A stretch of DNA of 64,000 bases from Streptomyces flaveolus. Its GTDB lineage: Bacteria > Actinomycetota > Actinomycetes > Streptomycetales > Streptomycetaceae. This document shows, piece by piece, positions 56,640-64,000 of the stretch (the stretch's first letter is position 1; each line of letters starts with the position of its first letter). The translations under genes were made by a program, and so were the position numbers. The stretch covers positions 434,001-498,000 of the forward strand of contig NZ_BMRV01000004.1 in assembly GCF_014648815.1 (NCBI RefSeq). The letters are read 5' to 3'. The notes beneath the pieces are model-generated. The model saw only the letters and a list, made by a program, of their open reading frames with translations, did not search any database and was not told the origin of the DNA.

Positions 56640-57218
56640 ATGGCAGCAAGGGACCCCGAGGCCACCAAGGCCCGGATCTTCGAGGCGGCGGTCGCCGAGT
56701 TCGCCCGCCACGGCATCGCCGGCGCCCGCATCGACCGCATCGCGGCCGAGGCCAAGGCCAACAAGCAGCTCATCTACGCCTACTACGGCAGCAAGGGCGA
56801 GCTGTTCGCGTCGGTCCTCGAGAAGAAGATGCTCGACCTCGCGATCTCCGTCCCCGTCGACCCGGACGACGTCGAGGGCTGGATCGACCGCCTGCTGGAC
56901 TACCACGCCGCCCACCCCGAGCTGCTGCGCCTCCTCTTCTGGGAGGGCATGGAGTACGGCACCGCCGAGCTGCCGCACGAGGCCGAACGCCAGGAGCACT
57001 ACGCCCGCAAGGTCGCCGCCGTACGGGACGGCCAGGAGCGCGGTGTGGTCACCGACGCCATCCCGGCCCCCGACCTGCTGTTCCTGCTGGTCGCCATGGC
57101 CAACTGGGCATCCGTCATGCCCCAGATGAAACGCATACTGGTCGGCGGCGACGACACGGACGCCGACCGGCTGCGCGCCTCGATCAAGCAGGCGGCGCGC
57201 AGGATCGTCGCCGGCTAG
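56640..57218 (+). CDS. TetR-family regulator of the divergent MFS gene
   Basis: A 192-residue TetR repressor. The N-terminal helix-turn-helix is ATKARIFEAAVAEFARHG-IAGARIDRIAAEAKANKQLIYAYYGSKGELF, followed by a ligand-binding helical domain (WIDRLLDYHAAHPELLRLLFWEGMEYG). The ATG at 56640 lies 28 bases after the second operator. The divergent MFS gene is the obvious target. Its stop is seven bases from the stop of the large PAS gene on the other strand. Confidence 0.93.
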   Translation: MAARDPEATKARIFEAAVAEFARHGIAGARIDRIAAEAKANKQLIYAYYGSKGELFASVLEKKMLDLAISVPVDPDDVEGWIDRLLDYHAAHPELLRLLFWEGMEYGTAELPHEAERQEHYARKVAAVRDGQERGVVTDAIPAPDLLFLLVAMANWASVMPQMKRILVGGDDTDADRLRASIKQAARRIVAG

Positions 57219-57225
57219 CGCGCCG

Positions 57226-60200
57226 TCAGTTGGTCCCGATCCGCGCGAGCAGCTCGACGATCCGGGACTGGACCTCACCGCTGGTGGACCGCTCCGCGAG
57301 GAACAGCACGGTCTCGCCGGACGCCAGCCGTGGCAGGTCGGCCTGGTCGACGGCGGCGGTGTAGACGACGAGCGGGGTGCGGTTGAGCTGCCCGTTCGCG
57401 CGCAGCCAGTCGACGATCCCGGCGTGTCCCTCCTGCCACCGCTCGATCTGCATCAGGTCCATCACGACCAGGTTCGGCCGGAACTGTCCCGCCAGCGTCA
57501 CCGCGTCGGCGTCGCTCGCCGCCCGCGCCACCTGCATCCCCCGCCGCTCCAGCGTCGAGGTCAGCGCCAGCGCGATCTCCGCGTGCTCCTCGATCAGCAG
57601 GACGCGCGGCGGGTGCTGCTCGCTGTCCCGGGGCGCGAGCGCCTTCAGCAGGACGGCGGGGTCGGCGCCGTAGGCGGCGTCGCGCGAGGCCTGCCCGAGC
57701 CCGGCCGTCACCAGCACCGGCACCTCGGCCGCGACGGCCGCCTGCCGCAGCGACTGCAGCGCCGTACGCGTGATCGGCCCCGTCAGCGGGTCCACGAAGA
57801 GCGCGGCGGGGAACGCCGCCATCTGCGCGTCGACCTCCTCGCGCGAGTGCACGATCACCGGTCGGTAGCCGCGGTCGCTGAGCGCCTGCTGCGTGGAGAC
57901 GTCCGGCGCGGGCCACACCAGCAGCCGGCGAGGGTTGTCCAGCGGCTCCGGGGGCAGCTCGTCGTCCATCGGCTGCGGACGCGGCGGGTCCGCGACCTCC
58001 ACGGCGCCGCCGGGACCGTCCAGCGGCTCGGGTCCCTCGGCGGCGTTCCGGTCCGGCGCCCCTATGGCGTACGACCGTCCCGCGCCCTCGGTCATCGGCG
58101 CGAGCCGCGGCTGACCGCCCGTCAGGGACGGCTGCTCCTGCCCCTGGGGGGAGGACGGTGCCTTCGGCTGTGCGGGCGCGGTCGGCTGTTCCGCCGTCGG
58201 ATGCGGACGGGCCGCCTGCTCCGGGCGCGCGGTGGCCGCCGGGTCGGGCGGGGTGCCCAGCTTGCGGCGCCGGCCGGAGCCGCCCGGCTGATGCGGCGGT
58301 GGGGTGGCCGACGGCTGCTGCACCTGGAGCGCCTGCCGGTTGAACGGCACGCCCTGGCCGAGGGTGCGCACGCTGATCGCCCGGCCCTGGGTGGAGTTCG
58401 GGTCGACCGGAGCGGAGGCTTCCGCGGGCAGGGGCTGGGCCACGCGCGGCGTGTTCTCCGGCGGCAGCGGGGTGCCCCGGCTCGGGGTGGTGGCGGGAAC
58501 GTTCCGCGGGGTCGCCGGGGCGGCTGCCGCGCCGGGCGCGGCGGGGCCCGGGGACGCCGCACCGCCGGGCGGCACAGGGGTGCCGGCGCCCGGGGTCTGG
58601 GCGGCGGCGGGCCACGGCTGCGGGGCCGGCGCCGGGGCGGCCGGGGCCTGCGCGCCGACAGCGGGCCCGACGGCCTCGGCGGCGGCAGGCGCGGGGGCCT
58701 CGGTGCCCTCAACGGGGGAGGGCTGGGCGGGGTACGCCGGTCCGGTGGGCTGGGTGAGTCCGGCAGGCTGAGCAGGACCGGCAGGGTGCGCGGGTTCGGT
58801 GGGCTGTGCGGGGCCGGCGGGGTGCGCCGGTCCGGTGGGCTGGGTGAGTCCGGCAGGCTGAGCAGGACCGGCAGGGTGCGCGGGTTCGGTGGGTTGTGCG
58901 GGGCCGGCGGGGTGAGCCGGTCCGGTGGGCTGGGCGAGTCCGGCAGGCTGAGCAGGACCGGCAGGGTGCGCGGGTTCGGTGGGTTGTGCGGGGCCGGCGG
59001 GGTGAGCCGGTCCGGTGGGCTGGGTGAGTCCGGCAGGCTGAGCAGGACCGGCAGGGTGCGCCGGTCCGGTGGGCTGTGCGGGGCCAGCGGGGTGAGCCGG
59101 TCCAGCGGGCTGCGCCGGTCCGGCGGGCGCGGTGGGCTCCTGTGCCGGTACGCCCTGACCGGCGCCGCCCTGCGGGGGCACGACGGCACCCCGCTGCGGC
59201 CCGGGCGCCCCCTGCACCGGACCCGCCTGGGCGGGGATGCCGTGGCCCTGAGCCGCCTGTGCCTGCGGGGCGGCGACGGCCCGGCGTCGGCGTCCCGTCG
59301 GCGCCTCGGCGGGGTGCGGCTGCGGCGGGGTGTGGTCGTCGGCCTGGTCGTGCGGCACGGCGTCGTGCCGGCCGTCGTCGACCAGGACGTCGCCGGAGGC
59401 AGCCGGGCCGGGCACCTGGACCTGGCCCTCGGCCCCCAAGGCGCTCGCCCCCACCGCACCGTCGGACGGCCGGTCGGCCTCCGCGGGCGGCAGCGCGAAG
59501 ACCTGACGCGGCGCCGCCTCCTGGGCGGCGGCACGCTCGTTCGCGGAGGCCAGGGCACGCCGCCGGCGCCCGGTCGGCCGCGACGCGTCGTCCGGATCCG
59601 ACTCGCCGGCCTGCGCGGGCAGCGCCGCGGGCAGCGCGTGCTGCTCGTCCCCGGCCCGCCGGGCACGCCGCCCGGTGGGCGCGGGCAGGGCCTGCGGAGA
59701 GGAAGGGGCGCCCTGCGGGGAGGCGGGCACGCCCTGCGGCGGTACGGTCCCGCCCAGGCCGGTGTTGGAGGCCGCGGCGCCCGCGGCATGCTCGGCGGCC
59801 ATGACGACGGCACCCTCGGAGACACCCGCGGCCCCCGCTTCGGGCTGGGCCGCGCCCTCCGCGGGCCGTCCCCGCCGGCGCCCGGTACCGCCGGACCCCT
59901 CGGCGGAGGACGCCTGCGCCGGCACCGGAAGGGCGGCCGGCGCCGGCTCCTGGGCCGCACGGCGCCTGCGACGCCCGGTCGGCGTGCCGCGCTCCGCGTC
60001 GGGACCGGGCCCGCCGTCGGCGTCCTCGGCGGACGGACCCTCGAGATCGCTCTCCAGGAAGGCGTCGACGGACGCCCGCCGGGCCCGGCGCCGCCCGCCA
60101 CCGGCGGGATCCTGAGCCGGGACCTCCTGGCTGCCCTCCGCGTCGGAGGGCGGGGCCACGGCCGCGACGGCGCCCGCCCCACCGCCGATCGGCACCTCCA

Positions 60201-61836
60201 GGACGTACGCGCTGCCGCTCATGCCCGGCACCTCGTGCGTCTGCAGCACGCCGCCGTGCGCCCGGACGATCCCGCGCACGATCGGCTCGTGCACCGGGTC
60301 GCCCCCGGCGTACGGCCCGCGTACCTCGATCCGTACGACCTCGCCGCGCTGCGCCGCCGCCACGACGACGGTGTTGTCCAGGTAACCGCCCGCCGACACC
60401 GGTGTGTTGCCGGTCGCGTCGACGCCCGCGACGTCCGCGACGAGGTGCGCCAGCGCGGTGGCCAGCAGCCGGGGGTCGACCTCGGCCTCGATGGGCGGCG
60501 CGTGCACGGCGAACTGCACCCGCCCCGGCCCGATCAGCTCGACGGCCCCGTCGACACCGGAGGCGACGACGGCGTCCAGCATCACCTTCGTGCGGGAGAC
60601 GTTCTCGCTCCCGACGTCGAGGCGCTGGTAGCCGAGGACGTTGTCGATGAGGGTGGTGATCCGCGTGTACCCGGCCGACAGGTGGTGGAGCACCTGGTTG
60701 GCCTCGGGCCACAGCTGCCCGGCGTCGTCGGCGGCCAGCGCGGCCAGCTCCTGGCGCAGCTCCTCCAGCGGCCCCCGCAGGGAGGTCCCGAGGAGGGTGA
60801 GCAGCTGTTCGTGCCGGGCGGCGAGCGCCTCGTACCGGTCCTTCTCCCGCTCACCGAGCGCGGCGTAGCGGTCCTCGTTCGCGGCCAGCTCCTCCGCGTG
60901 CTTCTCGCGCAGTTCCTCCAGCTCGGTCACGTGCTGCTGGCGCAGCGCGGTCAGCTCGGAGCCGTGCTCCTCGGACAGCCGCTCCAGCTCCTCGGCGTGC
61001 CGCTTCTCCGCCTCCTCGTGCTCCGTGACGAGGGCGTCGTACGGCCGCCGGTCGGTGAAGGTCATCACCGCGCCGACGAGCTGGTCGCCGTCGCGCACGG
61101 GCGCGGTCGTCAGGTCGACCGGCAGCTTGTCGCCGCTCTTGGAGTACAGCACCTGCCCGCGCACCCGGTGCTTGCGCCCGGAACGCAGGGTGTCGGCGAG
61201 CGGGGACTCGTCGTACGGGAAGGGGGAGCCGTCGGCGCGCGAGTGCAGGACGAGGGTGTGCAGCTCACGGCCGCCGAGATCGCTGGCCCGGTAGCCGAGG
61301 ATCTGCGCGGCGGCCGGGTTGACGAGGACGATGCGCCCGTCGGTGTCCGTGCCCACGACGCCCTCGGAGGCGGCCCGCAGGATCATCTCGGTCTGCCGCT
61401 GCGAACGCGCCAGCTCGGCCTCGGTGTCGACGGTGCCGGACAGATCGCGGACCACGAGCATCAGCAGCTCGTCGCCGGTGTAGCCGTAGCCGTCGTAGGC
61501 CTGTTGCCCGTTCTCCAGGTTGGCGCTGGCGACCTCGACGGGGAACTCGGTGCCGTCCGTGCGCCGGGCGACCATCCGCGTCGGCTTGGTGCGCACCCGC
61601 GGGTCGATGTGGTCCGGCCGCCGCATGGACCCGGGGATGAGCCGCGAGTCGAACTGCGGCAGCAGATCCAGCAGCCCGCGTCCGACCAGCGCGGTGCCCG
61701 GCGCCTCGAAGGCCTCCAGCGCGATGGAATTCGCGTTGACGACGGTGCCGTTCGCGTTGACCAGGACCAACGCGTCGGGCAGGGCGTCCAGTATGGCTGC
61801 GAGGCGAGCAGCGCCTCGGGATGGCCTGCTGCTCAC
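57226..61836 (-). CDS. Giant PAS / degenerate histidine-kinase / receiver protein
   Basis: A 1,536-residue signalling protein. Residues ~8-140 and ~150-265 are PAS domains (RLAAILDALPDALVLVNANG; LRAASEGVVGTDTDGRIVLVNPAA). A coiled coil spans ~270-345. The HisKA-like helix (EQLLTLLGTSLRGPLEELRQEL) lacks the usual phosphoacceptor His, and the ATPase region (about 430-560) has ATALAHLVADV where an N-box is expected, so kinase activity is doubtful. About 750 residues of Pro/Ala/Gln linker follow, with seven GRRRxR motifs and a 30-residue tandem repeat. Two receiver-like domains close it (~1300-1536); the second has an Asp (VVMDLMQ). The GTG at 61836 with GGAGGG upstream was preferred to 61890. 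Confidence 0.85.
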   Translation of the reverse strand: MSSRPSRGAARLAAILDALPDALVLVNANGTVVNANSIALEAFEAPGTALVGRGLLDLLPQFDSRLIPGSMRRPDHIDPRVRTKPTRMVARRTDGTEFPVEVASANLENGQQAYDGYGYTGDELLMLVVRDLSGTVDTEAELARSQRQTEMILRAASEGVVGTDTDGRIVLVNPAAAQILGYRASDLGGRELHTLVLHSRADGSPFPYDESPLADTLRSGRKHRVRGQVLYSKSGDKLPVDLTTAPVRDGDQLVGAVMTFTDRRPYDALVTEHEEAEKRHAEELERLSEEHGSELTALRQQHVTELEELREKHAEELAANEDRYAALGEREKDRYEALAARHEQLLTLLGTSLRGPLEELRQELAALAADDAGQLWPEANQVLHHLSAGYTRITTLIDNVLGYQRLDVGSENVSRTKVMLDAVVASGVDGAVELIGPGRVQFAVHAPPIEAEVDPRLLATALAHLVADVAGVDATGNTPVSAGGYLDNTVVVAAAQRGEVVRIEVRGPYAGGDPVHEPIVRGIVRAHGGVLQTHEVPGMSGSAYVLEVPIGGGAGAVAAVAPPSDAEGSQEVPAQDPAGGGRRRARRASVDAFLESDLEGPSAEDADGGPGPDAERGTPTGRRRRRAAQEPAPAALPVPAQASSAEGSGGTGRRRGRPAEGAAQPEAGAAGVSEGAVVMAAEHAAGAAASNTGLGGTVPPQGVPASPQGAPSSPQALPAPTGRRARRAGDEQHALPAALPAQAGESDPDDASRPTGRRRRALASANERAAAQEAAPRQVFALPPAEADRPSDGAVGASALGAEGQVQVPGPAASGDVLVDDGRHDAVPHDQADDHTPPQPHPAEAPTGRRRRAVAAPQAQAAQGHGIPAQAGPVQGAPGPQRGAVVPPQGGAGQGVPAQEPTAPAGPAQPAGPAHPAGPAQPTGPAHPAGPAQPAGLTQPTGPAHPAGPAQPTEPAHPAGPAQPAGLAQPTGPAHPAGPAQPTEPAHPAGPAQPAGLTQPTGPAHPAGPAQPTEPAHPAGPAQPAGLTQPTGPAYPAQPSPVEGTEAPAPAAAEAVGPAVGAQAPAAPAPAPQPWPAAAQTPGAGTPVPPGGAASPGPAAPGAAAAPATPRNVPATTPSRGTPLPPENTPRVAQPLPAEASAPVDPNSTQGRAISVRTLGQGVPFNRQALQVQQPSATPPPHQPGGSGRRRKLGTPPDPAATARPEQAARPHPTAEQPTAPAQPKAPSSPQGQEQPSLTGGQPRLAPMTEGAGRSYAIGAPDRNAAEGPEPLDGPGGAVEVADPPRPQPMDDELPPEPLDNPRRLLVWPAPDVSTQQALSDRGYRPVIVHSREEVDAQMAAFPAALFVDPLTGPITRTALQSLRQAAVAAEVPVLVTAGLGQASRDAAYGADPAVLLKALAPRDSEQHPPRVLLIEEHAEIALALTSTLERRGMQVARAASDADAVTLAGQFRPNLVVMDLMQIERWQEGHAGIVDWLRANGQLNRTPLVVYTAAVDQADLPRLASGETVLFLAERSTSGEVQSRIVELLARIGTN
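58741..59100 (-). repeat. 90-bp tandem repeat, four copies, inside the PAS protein
   Basis: The plus-strand sequence TCCGGTGGGCTGGGTGAGTC recurs at 58741, 58831, 58921 (one base changed) and 59011, a 90-bp period. It encodes 30-residue units of the type QPTGPAHPAGPAQP...QPAGLT (residues ~912-1032). The copies differ at only a few bases, showing recent expansion. Confidence 0.9.
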
Positions 61837-62076
61837 GAGACGCTTCCCTCCTGTTACCGCACTTGCCGACCGCCTGGGCCATCTTGCCAACCGGCCCGCA
61901 GCGTGTCACGCGAGGGAGTCTAAGCGCTGGGGCCCGGTCGGCGGCGCGGGATGGGAGGGAGGTCGCACGAGGAAGTGACGTAGAACGTGTGACCGGGTGC
62001 CGCCCCGGTCCGGAACCGGCGTCCGGAACCGGCGGCTCCGGCCCTGTGCCGGACCGGTCCCGCCTACGCCTCCGCC

Positions 62077-62592
62077 CTACGCCCCTTTTGGTGCCCGCAG
62101 ATCGGGCAGCAACGGCACCATGCGGTCCCAGCGGGAGACCTGGCAGCCGTCGCTCCGGTCGTAGCGCGCGTCGACCGGGCGGCCGGCCCAGGTGCCGGTG
62201 ACGTGCGCGGTGGCCGGTCCGCCGTACTGCATGGTGCAGACGCTGCCCTCCGGGACCGGCGCGAAGGTGTCCTGACCCCAGCGCATGTCCTGGTCGAGCA
62301 CGGCGCAGGCGCCTGCCGGGTCGGGGTGGCTGCCGCCGTCCGGGTGGCAGTACAGCTCGTACGTGCCGTCCGCGCCCGGGCCGGCGTCCCGGACGGTGAC
62401 CGTCAGGTGACCACCGGCGCGGTCCTCGTCGCGGATCGGCGGCGGCATCAGCGCATCGGTGCCCGTACCGGCGCGGGAGCCGGTGTCGGCGTGCGCGGCC
62501 GCGGGCACCGCGGCCAGGGAGACGAGGGTGGCGAGGGAGGCGGCGGCCGCGCCGAGAAGGCGGGCGGCGTCGAGGCGGGAGATCAGCAGCAT
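62077..62592 (-). CDS. Subtilisin-inhibitor-like (SSI family) secreted protein
   Basis: A 171-residue secreted protein of the Streptomyces subtilisin inhibitor fold. A signal peptide covers ~1-35 (LGAAAASLATLVSLAAVPAAAHA). Four Cys are placed as in SSI (ELYCHPDGGSHPDPAGAC and VCTMQY ... GCQVSRW). The reactive-site loop aligns with SSI Cys-Pro-Met-Val-Tyr as Cys-Thr-Met-Gln-Tyr, so the scissile bond would be Met-Gln. The change at P1' and P2 makes inhibition uncertain. The ATG at 62592 gives the signal; the in-frame codons before it are not starts. It stands alone before the tRNA-Ser gene. Confidence 0.85.
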   Translation of the reverse strand: MLLISRLDAARLLGAAAASLATLVSLAAVPAAAHADTGSRAGTGTDALMPPPIRDEDRAGGHLTVTVRDAGPGADGTYELYCHPDGGSHPDPAGACAVLDQDMRWGQDTFAPVPEGSVCTMQYGGPATAHVTGTWAGRPVDARYDRSDGCQVSRWDRMVPLLPDLRAPKGA

Positions 62593-62760
62593 GACCTGAC
62601 TAACGCCCCGTCCGGCCGGACGTTGCGCGACCACGCCGTTAGGGCTTTGCCCTGCGACCCGCCTGCCTAGTACCGTGGGGGTCGATTGGTGACAGCACGC
62701 TCAACTGTGTCATCATCGGCACGCGCCACTCGCGCTCGCACGCGAGAGGTGATGTTGTCT

Positions 62761-62851
62761 GGAGGCGTCGCCTAGTCCGGTCTATGGCGCCGCACTGCTA
62801 ATGCGGTTTGGGTCTTAAAGCCCATCGAGGGTTCAAATCCCTCCGCCTCCG
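62761..62851 (+). tRNA. tRNA-Ser (anticodon GCU)
   Basis: A 91-base class II tRNA. The acceptor stem is GGAGGCG (62761-62767) with CGCCTCC (62844-62850), discriminator G. The anticodon loop CTGCTAA holds GCT at 62797-62799. A long variable arm (TTTGGGTCTTAAAGCCCAT region) and T-arm GAGGG-TTCAAAT-CCCTC follow. It reads AGC/AGU. Confidence 0.97.
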
Positions 62852-62859
62852 CACATGAT

Positions 62860-62895
62860 CGACGAAGCCCCGGCCCTGCGGCCGGGGCTTCGTCG
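62860..62895 (+). terminator. Strong terminator after tRNA-Ser(GCU)
   Basis: CGACGAAGCCCCGGCC (62860-62875) and GGCCGGGGCTTCGTCG (62880-62895) form a 16-bp perfect stem with a CTGC loop. Confidence 0.92.
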
Positions 62896-62974
62896 TTGTC
62901 CGGGGTCCCATTGACGCCCCGCTGGGCGCCCTGGCGGCGTTTCCGCAGGTCACAAGGGGTGTGGCAATCGGATT

Positions 62975-63003
62975 TCACATGACGGCGGCAGTCATGTAAT
63001 GTT
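62975..63003 (+). promoter_or_regulatory. Probable promoter of tRNA-Arg
   Basis: TTCACA (62975-62980) and TAATGT (62998-63003) are spaced by 17 bp. The spacer carries the inverted repeat CATGAC (62979-62984) / GTCATG (62992-62997). The tRNA begins 62 bp downstream. Confidence 0.5.
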
Positions 63004-63064
63004 CTTCCTGTCGCCGCGAGCGGGCCGAAAGGACCGGGAGCGGCGGGAAAACAGAACAAGACAA

Positions 63065-63137
63065 GCACTCGTAGCTTAACGGATAGAGCATCTGACTACG
63101 GATCAGAAGGTTGCAGGTTCGAATCCTGCCGAGTGCA
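63065..63137 (+). tRNA. tRNA-Arg (anticodon ACG)
   Basis: A 73-base class I tRNA. The acceptor is GCACTCG (63065-63071) with CGAGTGC (63130-63136), discriminator A. The anticodon loop CTACGGA holds ACG at 63098-63100 with the stem TCTGA/TCAGA. T-arm GCAGG-TTCGAAT-CCTGC. ACG is normally deaminated to inosine and reads CGU, CGC and CGA. CCA is not encoded. Confidence 0.97.
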
Positions 63138-63144
63138 CATGAGT

Positions 63145-63174
63145 GAGAGGCCCGGACGAGAGTCCGGGCCTCTC
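63145..63174 (+). terminator. Terminator after tRNA-Arg
   Basis: GAGAGGCCCGGAC (63145-63157) and GTCCGGGCCTCTC (63162-63174) form a 13-bp perfect stem with a GAGA loop, seven bases after the tRNA. Confidence 0.9.
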
Positions 63175-63319
63175 GCGTTTCCATGACGAGCGGGCGGTCG
63201 TCGGCCGCCGGCATCCCGGAAGCGGGCCCTCGGTCCGCCGCGGTCCGGCTTCTCACAGGGGCGCGTCGCCAGACGGTCAGGTTGCGACAGCATCAGGCAA
63301 TTGCCGGCCACACTCCAAG

Positions 63320-63789
63320 GTGTACTTCGGCACCCTGGCCGCCGGCACCGCCGGCAACCGGCGCGTCATCGGTGAGGCGACGGACCGCCTCGGACACGAC
63401 GCGGCGTGGTGGTGGCTGCGGCGACACGATGCGGAGGGCATGACGCGTCTGATGCCGGCGGTCCTCGCGCTCGGCCTCGACGGCTCGCCCCGGGCCCGGA
63501 CCAAGTTCTGCACAACGGTGGACGAGCGGTCCGGCGATGCGCTCCGCACGCGGCTGACCAGGCTGTCGGCATGGCCGGCCGGAAGGCCGACGGCCTCCCG
63601 GCGGACCTGACCCGGCTGGCCCGGTCCCTGGCCCACGGCGCGCCGGAGGAGGGGCCGCCGGGGGCCGGGGAACCCGGGCCGAACCCGTTCCACTGGGCGG
63701 CGGCCGAGCTGAACCGCGAGGCGCTGGACCCGCTGACCCTCTACGCGTCGGCGGCGATTGTGGACCGGGCGGGCGGCGCGGAGAGCTGA
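63320..63789 (+). pseudogene. Broken gene of unknown family after tRNA-Arg
   Basis: Two frames with strong third-position G/C adjoin. The first (to the stop at 63610) reads KVYFGTLAAGTAGNRRVIGEATDRLG...AWWWLRRHDAEG; the second (in another frame, to the stop at 63789) reads MAGRKADGLPADLTRLARSLAH... with ATG at 63571. No proper start with a ribosome site precedes the first part, and the frames overlap by 40 bases. The simplest reading is an N-terminally truncated, frameshifted gene; two coupled small genes are possible. I do not recognise the family. Its end overlaps the convergent CtaA-like gene by 49 bases. Confidence 0.45.
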
Positions 63790-64000
63790 TCGACGGCCGG
63801 CTCCCCGTCCGTCACCTGCCGCTTCACCGCGAGCACGACGCTGACCGCCCCGGCCCACACCAGGGCGGAACCGAACAGGTGCAGGATGACCGCCACCGCG
63901 GGCAGGGAGGTGAGCGACTGGAACAGCCCGACGGCGCCCTGGGCCACGAAGACGGCGAGGAACACCCCGGTGCGCCGGCGAGCCGGGGAACCGGCGGGCA
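63741..64000 (-). CDS. ctaA: C-terminal end of a CtaA/COX15-like haem A synthase (partial)
   Basis: The window cuts this gene at its 5' side. The visible 86 residues contain two membrane helices: VFLAVFVAQGAVGLFQSLTSLPAV and LHLFGSALVWAGAVSVVLAVKRQ, with the His-containing pattern typical of the last helices of COX15/CtaA, which converts haem O to haem A for aa3-type cytochrome c oxidase. A Gln/Ala-rich tail follows the last helix. The call rests on this short stretch. Haem A synthesis would fit the Sco/PCuAC copper genes 27 kb away, though they are not linked. Confidence 0.6.
   Translation of the reverse strand, partial: PAGSPARRRTGVFLAVFVAQGAVGLFQSLTSLPAVAVILHLFGSALVWAGAVSVVLAVKRQVTDGEPAVDQLSAPPARSTIAADA

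Noticed and set aside
57424..61923. A 1,499-residue plus-strand frame opposite the PAS protein
   Set aside because: It is the shadow of the PAS gene; the minus strand has PAS and receiver motifs while this frame is low-complexity Arg/Gly.

Overview
This window is high-GC chromosomal DNA of a Streptomyces. Coding frames have strong G/C at third positions, GTG starts are common, and the gene order (thiC, hisC-like, cydAB-cydCD, serS, pheA, the dtpA/copper cluster, pepP, htrA-like) is the one I recall from the SCO39xx region of S. coelicolor. This is an identification by gene order from memory, not a database result. No insertion sequence, CRISPR array, rRNA or biosynthetic cluster is visible, so this is a core region near the replication origin rather than an accessory island.

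Layout. 0-11 kb: a YibE/F membrane protein diverges from a TPP-riboswitch-controlled thiC. An NTF2-like protein and an HxlR regulator follow with overlapping divergent starts, then a TerD-vWA protein, a membrane protein, a PPP-type phosphatase and a LacI regulator. 10-20 kb: a HisC-like aminotransferase, then the cytochrome bd operon cydA-cydB-cydCD behind a perfect Rex operator, then a DevS-like sensor kinase. 19.8-25.3 kb: an M23 peptidase, a HAD phosphatase, a luciferase-like oxidoreductase, KptA and an EphD-like hydrolase/SDR fusion. 25.6-29.2 kb: two ABC-2 transporters in one operon. 29.4-33 kb: a second HAD phosphatase, serS and pheA. 33-39.3 kb: the copper/DyP operon (membrane protein, YcnI, Sco, PCuAC, CopCD, DtpA). 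39.5-50.3 kb: two RsbW-like kinases, a SpoIIE-type phosphatase, a MocR pseudogene, pepP, a PrimPol-domain protein, a SEC-C protein, a GDPD and an HtrA protease. 50.3-64 kb: three tRNAs (Ser-UGA, Ser-GCU, Arg-ACG), a second PrimPol protein, a small secreted peptide, a SigE-type sigma factor, an acyl-CoA ligase, an MFS/TetR pair, a 1,536-residue PAS/pseudokinase/receiver protein, an SSI-like inhibitor, a broken gene and the end of a CtaA/COX15-like gene.

Chromosome-scale signals. Two layers of non-coding sites overlie the genes. Four exact ParB sites (GTTTCACGTGAAAC) and two copies of one single-base variant lie in the left 34 kb and none was noticed to the right. A cluster of DnaA boxes fills the 550-bp gap between pheA and serS, three of them exact TTATCCACA. 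Together they place the window on one flank of oriC, with the origin probably beyond the left edge. The DnaA-box cluster probably titrates DnaA, as described for a cluster near oriC in S. coelicolor.

How the genes work together. The cyd operon and the Sco/PCuAC/CopCD/YcnI/DtpA operon supply, respectively, a microaerobic quinol oxidase and the copper delivery needed for an aa3-type oxidase and for secreted copper oxidase maturation; a CtaA-like (haem A) gene begins at the right edge. The two RsbW-like kinases and the SpoIIE phosphatase are parts of partner-switching systems whose sigma and STAS partners are not in the window.
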